Under the pieces are notes generated by a model. That model made no database searches. It was given only the letters and a program-made list of their open reading frames with translations, and had not been told where the DNA came from. This document shows positions 32,514-43,500 of a DNA stretch of 48,554 nucleotides, one piece after another (the stretch's first letter is position 1; each line of letters starts with the position of its first letter). A program made the position numbers and the translations under genes. The DNA is from a virus, in the IMG/VR virus record IMGVR_UViG_3300010885_019931, positions 1-48,554 of that record. One strand, 5' to 3'.

Positions 32514-35500
32514 TAGTTTATTGATCCTCTATTAAACATAGTTACATTTTTATTAATTTTACCGTAACCGCTGCCTATCGCCAAATTTATATTACCACTC
32601 TTTAGTATTCCACCGGAAATATAGATCGGTAATCCTGTTGCACTTACAGTATTATACACAATCAGAGGTACAATTCCAATAATTGGACGATTAATAAATA
32701 AAGGCATGTATGTAGCTGATTTGTAGGTTTCTCCAGATATGGAAAGTGGCACAGTGGCATATCCGCTAGGCTTACCGCTGGACATAATATACGCACTCAT
32801 ATTGCCGGAAGATTCGTATGGCAATATAGGATTGACGTTCATGCCCATTATCATTGAGGATGCATAATCATCATATTCAATAGTTTTTAAATATATAGGC
32901 ATGTTTGAAGAACCATTAGGAATGCCCGTATGGTGAGATTCAAGATGTAAGGATATGACATTTTCATAAATAATATTTGTCACAGGATTTCCAAACTGAT
33001 CCGTTTCATCCAATCTTCCCACAACCACAGGAAGAGCAACCGATAAAGGCATATAACCGCTAAATCTTGGATCATAATATGTGTGCAAAGGAAGACCAGA
33101 GTTCCATGTATTTTGCCACATAGTAAGATTAATATTTGAATTGAATCCAATATGTCCCTTGGCAATCAAATCATTGCTTTGTCTCTTTACAGGCAGTTCG
33201 ACGTGTAAACTCATTAATCCGCTTGATAATTCCGGCACTTTAATAAACATAGGTTTATTGCCGCTTGAATAACTAAGACCATGCGTAAATAAATTTTGCA
33301 TTTTGGATTTAGGTTTTGCGGTCTGCAAGAAAAGCGGAACATAATCTAAATTCTGCACATTGAAAGTAGAAAGATAATTGGAATAAACGCCATCAAAATA
33401 CTGTGACCCATCAACAATTTCTAAAGCTTTTGCAAAATGTCCATCATCAATTATATTTGTGCTATCAAAAGTAGCTGGAGAACTTATTTCTTTTACTCTT
33501 AATATTGTATTTGAAGTATTTAATAACACCCCCGAAGAATAAGCTAATTTATGAAAATCATTACGAAAAGTTTCTGTGCCAGAATTAAATCTAAATCTGG
33601 AAATTTCATACCAATCTCTAATAAAAAGCTCGTCTTTATATAATTGGAATTTACCTGATAAATCCATTATGTATGTAGCGCTATTATTGGATGTATTATC
33701 ATATGATAAATTAGTCGTTACTTCATATTCATCAAGATTTATATTTTTATATTGAAGATTTGAAGTGTCTATAGTTGGACTTAATCTTGACACTGGGAAA
33801 TACTTATCCACACTGCTATAATACTTATAAGCAATTAAATAGTCTAATGGATTTGTAGTTAAATAATTATTATCATCATAGTAGCTCCGCTGATTAGCAA
33901 CCATATAATCATCATTGACTGATAGATATCTGCCTAATCCTTGTGCGCCTTCCCCAGTAATAATTTGTTTTAACGCATATTGATTGCCGGATTTTTGATA
34001 GTAATAAATATTATCATATTCTCTAGTTATTGCGGGCCATCCAAAATACAATTTTTGAGAATCTGTAAGTCTTACGCATTCGCCAAAACCAAGGAATTCA
34101 TTTTGCTGGTTTAAATAACTCGCGGTTGGATTAACAGAAGAGGCGACTATAGTTGAAAAACCATTTGAAGTAATTCCATTTGTAGATAAATCAAATGTAA
34201 AAGCCTGTAAGGTTGCATCTGGATAATTGATTCTGTTATTCACAGTCGCTAAAAAATTTGCATCTTTAACATTTGTAGATGTCACACAGTGTAAAGCATT
34301 AGCTGTTTTATCAATTATAAAATCCGCAGACTTTCCAAAATAATCAATATATGAATATTCAGCAGGGTTCCCAACATTATTGGGCATGTCATAACTGTAA
34401 GCCGTGTCATATACAACATCTTTACTCCATGAAGAAAATTTAGCCCCATTCCAATAATTTGAATTATTGCCTACTGGAGTTAAATATTGAACATTTTTTC
34501 CATTGGAATCGATGGTGGGAGTGTTAGAATAAGATACAGCAGTAATATTACTCCTATATGATAGGATAGCAATTTCAAGATTGGCCCAAGGATTGGTATC
34601 TTTATTCACAGTTGATAAATATTCAATAGAATATCCAGATGCATGTTTTATGAGTTTATAAAAATGTATTCTACCGTATGGTAAATGACTAGGTAGCACT
34701 TTTTTATTTTGTTTGGTGCTATCAATATCAAGAGCTTCAAAAGATTCCGCAGCGCCCGGTTCAGTAATCATTAAAATGTAAGAACTTGAATTATTACTTG
34801 CAACGAGTTGTTTTATTTTTACCGTATCTCCAAATCTATTTCCATTAATTATATCCAATATAAATTTAGAATCATCTGAATATCTTTTATATGGATAGAA
34901 ATTATTAAAAGATCTTATACCATTAAAAAAACCCTGTGGATATTTATGGTCATCTGGCCAATAGTTATCAATTTGATTGTATTTTCCAATTTTGGAATCG
35001 TCAATATAAATAGTGCGTTCATATATATTGGATTTTGAGTTTTCATTATATGATATAACTTTAGGATAAAGACTATTAGAATATCCATTTTTACCAATCG
35101 GTGAATATAATGTCGTATTATATTTCCATGCATTACCATCTATTGCAGTCCACGATGCGCCCGAAAAATTTCTAAAATTAACCGGAGTTACAATATTAAG
35201 AAGGCTTTGGTCGCTATATAGATTAAACGTATCTTTACTAATAACGCCAACATAGAATGTTCCGTTTAAATTTGTTTGTGAGGCGTTACTCAAAACACCA
35301 ACTATTTTTATTCTATCTCCTGTATTCAATCCATGCGAATAAGAAGCAACTTGGTTTGAATTAATTCCGTCAATCCCACCTACATTTTTACTATATAAAT
35401 CAACTTTACCACAATTAGGAAAAGTAACATCTTTATACATTCTAATAGAGTCAACTTTAATATCTCTTTGTTGTACCAAGCCGTATTCTGATTGATATCC

Positions 35501-37558
35501 AATATTATATCTTGACGGTTCTGGATAAATATTACTTAAGGTATTGGCAATAGAAGGATCAAAACTATAAATTGAAGGAATTGTAGATGGCGATTGAAAA
35601 TAAAATTTTCTTTTGTCAATTAAATTTGGATTGAGACTGACTGAAGATTTATAATCTATATCATAAATCGTTGTAGGCCTAAATATATCCGCAGGTTTCC
35701 AATCAATATAACTACTTAGTAATATTCCAACTATATATCCCGTATTATCTGCAATGAGTATTTTCCACGTGGGGTCTGTATCATCTGCTACATAAATATC
35801 TTGTTGAAAATTATTAGTATCATTAACTAATTTACTAACTGTTGTATATCCATCAAATTTATATTTTTTAATTTTGCTGTCTACTGTGACATCTGTATAA
35901 AAATATGTGTCTTCATAAGCAACTGCCCTTACAGATCTTGAATTATTAATATTTTTACATTTAGGAACAATTGGAGGTTTGGCGCTATATGAAACCTCTA
36001 GCGTAATATCACTATAGTCAAAATACTCTATTACTTTTTGATTTTGATTAATCTTATTATCTAGGATTGCGCTTAAATTAGTAATGATAAAATTAGATAC
36101 ATTACTTGCACTGGGTTTTGTAACAATACTATATGGAGAATTATACTGTAATCCATGAAGTAAAGTTCCCGCAGGAAGCCCTTTTAAATAATAATCGCCA
36201 TCTCCAAATCCGATACCGTCCTGATTATATAATGCTGGTCCAGATGTAACCCAATAAGGACTCGTTGGTCCAGTTATAATTTCGGCGCAATCATCAAAAT
36301 TATATTGTATATCATCAATCCAGATTTCTGGTTTTGTATCAAATCCTACAGGCGAAACATTGTAATGTTGGAATGTCACATTAAATATTTTTTTGTTATA
36401 TCCCTTAAGAGGATGTAGATTAGATATAACTCCAGAGATAATATTTCCAGAACTTGGATTACACATTTCAAATGAAAGAGTTGTTGATGTATGTTTTTCA
36501 TTTTTAGCTGTAAACTGAGGGAGAAAACCGGGGATGTACGTAGTATTTTGATTTCCATACAAATTCCACATTTTACTTTTAAATACTACTGACTTTGGAT
36601 TTGCTGCACATGGACATGTGCCACTAGGATTAAATTTTATTGCAGACCTATATATCTGCATATTGTATTCTTGATAAGCAGTATTGGAATCAGCGATTTC
36701 TGTTGGATAATCATAAACAGGGAAATAGTAATAACTACCATATCGTATCGCCCCATCTGGAATCGGATTTTCCACTTGGGTTGTAGTCATTGTATAAGGA
36801 GGAGGCCATGATCCTATTGGATCATAATTAGTTCCTCCGCCCTGCCAAGCCCATGTATAGTGAGGAGGTGGATATGTTAATGATGTTAAATATAAAGTAT
36901 CAGCATCCCCATCTGGAATGATAAAATTATAAGGATCTCCTTCTATAAATCCTCCAAAGGTTAAAATTCCGGCTCTATTACCAGCGCCATTAGAATCCCA
37001 TGCGATAGCACAACGATACGCTGATTGTGTTGAATAAGTAATCGGGTACATCTTAGCAGTACCCGGATCTGTATATTTAGTATACTTAGCAACTGCAATA
37101 GATTTAACTGTCGCCCTTCTTGTATCTGGTGTATCAAGCACAATCCTCTCTTGACTAATCCAATCGCTTGTTCCAACCACCATAATATCATCAGTTAAAT
37201 CAATATCGCTAATCTGCCAATTAGAATCAACGTAATAATCAACACCAATCTGTCCTTGGTGAGTAGTGTAAAAAGTATCATTTACGCTAGAAGAAAAATC
37301 CCTTAGAGAAACACTCATTTGTCCACTAGATACATTATCATTAATCAAAGTAGAATTTAAATCTATTGAATTTAATTTAGAATTCCAATTAGTATTGAAG
37401 GGGATTTGAACCCCGGTTGGTTTAGTTCTGGTAAAGAGAGCAATGTCCTGCGACTTAGTATCGCTTTTCAGAAATAAATTATCGGTATTGAAGTAGCTAG
37501 TATTACCACTTGATCCTATGATCGAAAATCCTATTGTCGATGTTTTTTTTGTTGCCAT
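32513..37558 (-). CDS. giant tail fibre/adhesin-like protein
   Basis: 1681 residues, extremely rich in Tyr, Asn, Ser and Asp with very few Cys. Around 33800-34870 are units with FGDTVKI...YILMITEP...GRIHFYKL and FGECVRL...LYFGWP...YYYQ followed by GLGRYLSVNDDYMVAN, the pattern of FG-GAP (integrin-like) beta-propeller blades. The C-terminal 280 residues (32560-33350) are a string of short degenerate repeats of the form SGxMPLxI / TGLPIYISG, suggesting a stacked beta structure. Such combinations are used in receptor-binding or tail side proteins. Directly downstream of the tape measure, AGGAAATAAA before the ATG. The role is inferred from architecture. Confidence 0.6.
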   Translation of the reverse strand: MATKKTSTIGFSIIGSSGNTSYFNTDNLFLKSDTKSQDIALFTRTKPTGVQIPFNTNWNSKLNSIDLNSTLINDNVSSGQMSVSLRDFSSSVNDTFYTTHQGQIGVDYYVDSNWQISDIDLTDDIMVVGTSDWISQERIVLDTPDTRRATVKSIAVAKYTKYTDPGTAKMYPITYSTQSAYRCAIAWDSNGAGNRAGILTFGGFIEGDPYNFIIPDGDADTLYLTSLTYPPPHYTWAWQGGGTNYDPIGSWPPPYTMTTTQVENPIPDGAIRYGSYYYFPVYDYPTEIADSNTAYQEYNMQIYRSAIKFNPSGTCPCAANPKSVVFKSKMWNLYGNQNTTYIPGFLPQFTAKNEKHTSTTLSFEMCNPSSGNIISGVISNLHPLKGYNKKIFNVTFQHYNVSPVGFDTKPEIWIDDIQYNFDDCAEIITGPTSPYWVTSGPALYNQDGIGFGDGDYYLKGLPAGTLLHGLQYNSPYSIVTKPSASNVSNFIITNLSAILDNKINQNQKVIEYFDYSDITLEVSYSAKPPIVPKCKNINNSRSVRAVAYEDTYFYTDVTVDSKIKKYKFDGYTTVSKLVNDTNNFQQDIYVADDTDPTWKILIADNTGYIVGILLSSYIDWKPADIFRPTTIYDIDYKSSVSLNPNLIDKRKFYFQSPSTIPSIYSFDPSIANTLSNIYPEPSRYNIGYQSEYGLVQQRDIKVDSIRMYKDVTFPNCGKVDLYSKNVGGIDGINSNQVASYSHGLNTGDRIKIVGVLSNASQTNLNGTFYVGVISKDTFNLYSDQSLLNIVTPVNFRNFSGASWTAIDGNAWKYNTTLYSPIGKNGYSNSLYPKVISYNENSKSNIYERTIYIDDSKIGKYNQIDNYWPDDHKYPQGFFNGIRSFNNFYPYKRYSDDSKFILDIINGNRFGDTVKIKQLVASNNSSSYILMITEPGAAESFEALDIDSTKQNKKVLPSHLPYGRIHFYKLIKHASGYSIEYLSTVNKDTNPWANLEIAILSYRSNITAVSYSNTPTIDSNGKNVQYLTPVGNNSNYWNGAKFSSWSKDVVYDTAYSYDMPNNVGNPAEYSYIDYFGKSADFIIDKTANALHCVTSTNVKDANFLATVNNRINYPDATLQAFTFDLSTNGITSNGFSTIVASSVNPTASYLNQQNEFLGFGECVRLTDSQKLYFGWPAITREYDNIYYYQKSGNQYALKQIITGEGAQGLGRYLSVNDDYMVANQRSYYDDNNYLTTNPLDYLIAYKYYSSVDKYFPVSRLSPTIDTSNLQYKNINLDEYEVTTNLSYDNTSNNSATYIMDLSGKFQLYKDELFIRDWYEISRFRFNSGTETFRNDFHKLAYSSGVLLNTSNTILRVKEISSPATFDSTNIIDDGHFAKALEIVDGSQYFDGVYSNYLSTFNVQNLDYVPLFLQTAKPKSKMQNLFTHGLSYSSGNKPMFIKVPELSSGLMSLHVELPVKRQSNDLIAKGHIGFNSNINLTMWQNTWNSGLPLHTYYDPRFSGYMPLSVALPVVVGRLDETDQFGNPVTNIIYENVISLHLESHHTGIPNGSSNMPIYLKTIEYDDYASSMIMGMNVNPILPYESSGNMSAYIMSSGKPSGYATVPLSISGETYKSATYMPLFINRPIIGIVPLIVYNTVSATGLPIYISGGILKSGNINLAIGSGYGKINKNVTMFNRGSIN

Positions 37559-37569
37559 TTTATTTCCTA

Positions 37570-40500
37570 TTAAGACATTGTGTCCATATTTGAAGCATTA
37601 TTCTTAATGCCGCGAGACCCTGTGACTTGTTTAACGGTATCTATAATCAATTGAGTTACTTCGTCCTTAATTGCCCCAGCTATCTTCTGTACATTGTTAA
37701 GTCCAGCAACACTGACTGTACCTGTTACATTTACATTGTGTGTCATTTGCATATTACTTAAAGCGCCAGCTAATCCATCAAACTTATTTGCTAGATTGCT
37801 AAATGTGCCAGCAAGATTATTTAATGCATCTACATTTATTATAGTAGGAATAGAACTAAAAGCTCCCTTAATTGCTGAAGTAATAGCATTTGATATAGAA
37901 GAAAGATCAATATTAACATCTACAGTTGATGTTGTTGAACCACCCCCACCACCACCACCACCTGATGACCCGCCACTCCCTCTGTAAACAACTCCGCCAG
38001 TAGCATATCCCTTGACCTTGCCGCCTTGGTTTAGCTTGTTCATAAACCCTATACCATGTTTATCCACTGATTGTTTTGTCATAACAAATTCGCCCGGAGT
38101 TAACATAGCAGGAATTGAATCAACACCACCACCATTTGCATACCCGTTTATCGCCTGTGCGCCCTGACCGAGTAAACCGTTAAATGCTGAGGCTCCACCC
38201 TGTTGTTGTTTCGCAAATATTGAACGGAAAGAGTTTAGTTTTAATAAATTATTAGAGTCTGGGCCTCTGCCAAATCCAAGCATATTTTTAAGAAAGTTCC
38301 CACTATCGCCCTTGAACAAATTATTTTGCCCCATTAAGAATGGATCTGACATTGTGCTATTTGAACCTTTAGGCTTATTTGCCCCCGGAATCATTGAGTT
38401 AATATTGCCAAATCCGCCAACACCAAAAGAGCCTGACATTGGAGGAACAGGATTTGATTTACTAATTGTTACTTTATTTGCAGCGGGAATGCCACCACCA
38501 CGCAGATAAGAAACCAACCCTCCACTGGCAAACATACCACCACCAGCATTGCCACCCATGCCGCCGCCCGCACCACCCATCATTCCGCCACCCTGATTTT
38601 GGTTTCCACCATTACCCTGCCCCTGTCCTTGATTACCATTACCCATTCGATTGTTCCAGAAATTAAACATTTTACTAAAATGTCTTTTTAATAACATTTG
38701 CTGCATGTTGCTACTTGATTGGCGCATTCTATTACTAGGATCATACATATACTTCTGCATCATAGCATTGCCGACTTCAGATGGTGATTGTCCCGGCGCA
38801 TAGTTTACGACATTACCCATTGAAGTGTAGCTATTGTCACCAGTCATTAGTTTATAGTTGGCCATATTTTGATACATTTGCTCTAATGATACTTCACCCG
38901 TTTGAATACCATTATTGCCATACATGCTACCTAATAACTTGTCGTATGTTGTTTCATTCTTATATAAGTTTGGATTTAAATTTCCACCCTTAGCAAGATA
39001 AACAAGTCCTCCAGTGGCTTTCTTTTCTGGTTCTTTTTCTTCAGGCTGCTGGGGATTCCAAAAATTAAACATGTTATTCATGTATCTCTGCGAGAGAGAA
39101 TTGGACATCATGTCAGCATATCTTCTCATACGGGCTTCAGGACCATACATGTATTGCTGCATCATCGAATTGCCAACTTCAGATGGAGATTGGCCCGGAG
39201 TGTAATTTATAAGATTGCCCATAGGGGTATAGCTATTATCGCCAGTCATTAACTTTTGATTTGCCATATTCTGATACATCTGATCTAATGAAACTTCTCC
39301 AGTTTGGATACCGTTTCCATATCCATTATTTTGCATACCATATGGATTTAAGAATTTAGATATATCACTATAGTCATTATTATAACTTAATCCAGATCCA
39401 CCTTGTGGTCCAATTCCAACTCCAAATGCATAGTCTGCTGCTGGCGCTGCTACTGTTCCCATGTTATATGGATTGCTTGATGGAAGTCCTCCCATTGCTG
39501 TTGCTGGATCTTCTTTTTTTCTATTGTCGATAGATCCGGGAAGCGATCTTTGTAATCCACCTTTAGCATTATATTTTACTGATGTTAAATCGCCCAGTGG
39601 CGACATTCCCTGTCCAAACGGCGAGCCTCCAAAAGCTGTAGATCTGCCAAAGTAAGAATCATCACTCATCATATCATAGAATGGATTTGTTGCCTTGGCG
39701 TAGAAAGATTTATCAAATCCTGTAAGGCCACCCATTCCGCCAAGATTATTTGAGTTGGTTCCAAGCTGCCCGAAGAATGATTTATCTTTCTTTCCTTCTT
39801 TGAAATTTTGAGGATTGTATGTCCAGTAGCCTTTGCCGCCCGGAGCAGATAAACCAATTCCCGGAATTCCCCCATCAGCAAGATAAGAAACATATCCACC
39901 AACACCCCTATTTATGGCATGTAGTTGATCTGTGCCAATTTTATCTACAGCACTTTTTCTTATAACAAATTCGCCCGGTGAAAGCATTGCTGGAACAGTA
40001 TCTGTTCCCTTTGGTTTGAAGATATTTCCAACGTCACCACCACCCGCAAACCCTCTAACAACACCACCAACAGCAAATCCATTTCCTCCTCCGCCACCAT
40101 TCATCATAATTTCAAGCATTTGAGAAAGTATATTTACTTCTCTTTGCAATAAAGGTATGGGATTATTCATGCCCCCTTGCATTTGATTTTGTCCATTGCC
40201 GATACCCATTTGTTGCAAGGCATTGCCTTGAGGTACTTTGGTAATAGTCGTAGTTTTCATACCCTGTACCATGCGACCCATATGATCCATAAAAGGACCA
40301 AACTCTTGAGTAACTGTAACAAATTCGCCACCAAGATTGCCTATAGCTTGCTCAAGCGTGTTAAGAATTTGAGCAAATTTTTCCATTTGGGCAACTGGCA
40401 AAGCTTTCTTAAACTCATCAAATTGGGCCTTTAAATCACCCGCACCATTATCTTGATTTTGATTTTGATTTTGGTTATTTTGATTAAGCATTCCCATTGC

Positions 40501-43500
40501 AGCTTGAGCCGGATTCATTCCATTTTGAACATTCTGATTCATTTGCAATCTTCGTTGCATTAATGCCCGATTAGCTGCAATAATTTGCGCGCTATTGCCG
40601 CCGCCGCCACCAGCGCGATACTCTACTGGTCCTCCGCTATTTAATTGATTCATTAAATCAAGCCCATGCTTATCCACGGCGCTTTTCTTCATTACGAATT
40701 CGCCCGGAGTGAGCATGGCTGGCACTGTATCTGTACCTTTAGGTTGGAAGATAGAACCCCCGCCAGCACGATAAATCATTCCTCCAGCGGCATGGAGGTA
40801 AGCTGGACGACCACCCCCTTGTTCTTCTAACATTCGCTGTCTTAATGCCAATAGCTGTTCCGCGCTGTACGCTCCTGTTTCTCTAGCGATTTTATAATCT
40901 CTTTCATTGGCTTCATCTAGCCCTCTAACCGTTGTATCTCCCGCATTTCTTGGATTATTATCGCGATCTTGTGCATATTTTCCACGAACCCATTTTCCAG
41001 AGGCAGAATCATAAACATATCCTGCATTTCTATCTGTTTGATTATTTGGAAAATAAAAAGGTTTGCCACCTTGATTTTGCCATAGTCTTTTTAATTGGTC
41101 GGCAGTGTCTTTATATCTTGGCGTTTGATCACCAAAATCTTGCATCCGAGGATTGTAAAAATCAAATGATGGGTCTTCTTTTTGAGCCGCTCTTATCATT
41201 CTATCTATAGAATTATATTCGCGTTGAGTAATTTTATAATCATCAATAGCAGAAAAAGCATTTGCATATGCATTTTTCTTAAATGAAGCTCCCTTTTTTG
41301 CAGTGTCGTTTTGTTGAGATCTAAACAATTCTTCAATCATTTTTTTAAATGCAGAGTGTGTATCTTTCGTAACAGGATCTGAACTAAGTTTAAAATTAGG
41401 CTCAGTCTGTCTAATTTCATCTGCAACTTGTTGGATGGCGTTCGCCTGATTTTGAGTTATAACGCCATTATCCCTGCCATTTTGCATAGCAATATCCATT
41501 AGATAATTTGCACGGGCTTTTAAATCCTTACTAGTGTTAGCATTGGCATTGGCATTACCATTAGCAGGATTATTAAGAGCTTCAAGATATTTTTGATACG
41601 CCGCTTCTGTTATACTGTCTTTGCTTAATTTAAAATTAGGCTCTACTTTTCTAAGACCATCGGCCATTTTTTTAAGTTTTGCATTTTCGCCATTTGTAAT
41701 TTTTTTATCTTCAGAAATACTAAGCAAATAATCGCGAATACTATTCTTGTATTCATCGGTTGTTCCACCTAAATTACCCCCAGTGTCATTTGGTTTTGCT
41801 CGTCTATTATTTGGCTTTGCTTGATTGGCGTTACCGCCTTGTCCAGCCGCAATTCTATCGCTAATAGCTGCTATATCTACCACAGTACCGTCAGGCGATG
41901 GTAATTCAAGATACTGTTGTTGTAATTTTTCAAATATTGCTTTTGCGGCTTTCACAGGTCCAGTAAATCCTAGGACGCCATTTTTATTTGATCTAGTTGT
42001 AGCATATGCACTGAATCCTTGAAATTCGCCTATATCAAAACCAGCCTGTTTTAACTCATCATATAGCCATGTATCAAGATCTAAATGGTCACGTTTTAAG
42101 ATCCCCATTTCATCCCATGTAATAGCCTCAGTCTCCTTGGTTTTTTCGACAGATTGATTTGTCAAAAAGTTTTGCATTTTATTAATTATCATCCCTCTTA
42201 ACCGAGCTTTATCTTGATCCGCTTGCGTTCCTTTCGCTGGAATGCCTATGGTGCTATTATCTACTTGTCCGCCGATTTGATAATATCCTACACGTCCACC
42301 ATCTGCATGATATTCAGCTTCACCATTTAAATTACCTGAATTAATCTTCTCAAGTAGGCTGCGATTCTTTTTAGTCTGCTTAGCGTTAATTACAAATTCG
42401 CCTTCGGTTAGCCATGCAGGAACCGTATCTGTACCTCTAGGTTTTCCGGGATGAGAATTGATATCTCCACCGCTGGCGCGATAGATTACGCCACCTGTAC
42501 TTTTAGTTTTAGGTTTAGTTTCTGATACTGCTGGTTTTATATAATCATCAAAATTAACATCAACATCTCTCGCCAATCCTTTTATAAAATTTAAAGATTT
42601 TTCACCCATTACTTCATCTACAAATTTATACATATCATCATACGGACTCATCATTTTAGATAAATTTGTGAATACCGAATTAGGCTTTGATGTAGCATAA
42701 TAGCTTTTGCCTCTTAATTCAGCAACACTTGTAAAAAATTCCTGAAGGTTTAAAAATTCGTCTGTTCCATATACTCCTCCAGAAGTTTTAGTACCAAGTA
42801 TATCTTTAGAATTGTAAGAAACTTTACCAGTCTTTTTTAATCTATTCAAATATCCAAGCATTTTTTGAGCGTCTTTATCTGTAGTTATAAACTCTTTCAT
42901 TTGATTATTGACGTATTTGGATGCGCCTTCCAAATCATTTTTTTTCATAATAATATTATACATTAAGCCTTTAATGATATCATGTGTGAATTCATGCTCA
43001 ATAGTTGTGCCTCTAAACATAGGTTTCTTTGAAGCAATTACAGAACCTTTAGCGTCACTAAATCCTGATTCGCCTCCTAGTAATGTTTTAATAGGATCAA
43101 ACGTGGCTCTTTTCATAATCGGATCTTCTAAGTATTGACCATATCCAGATCTAAATTTAATTAGATCATACAGATCTGGATCTGTATTCTTAACATGATC
43201 TATACTTTTTAATGTTAAAGGATCTACGGGATTTCCCGTTTTCTTGGATTGATTTAACCTCCATATTATCTCAACCACATCATTCGATTGGGCTTTATCA
43301 TATAGTCCTTCAGTGACATATGTGATGTCTTTATCAAATCCTTTATCTTTCATTGATATATTCGCATGACGCACTAATTCTGAATCATTATTATATGTTT
43401 TAGTACTGGTATATATTATATTTTGTATATCTTCTGGTATTGCATTTAGAGATATACCTTCTTTATTAATTTTTCGTAATTGTTTAATGTGTTTAATATT

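Noticed and set aside
37920-37970. Simple CCACCA repeat as a microsatellite or CRISPR-like element
   Set aside because: It is the coding of a polyglycine stretch in the tape measure; there are no spacers or regular units.
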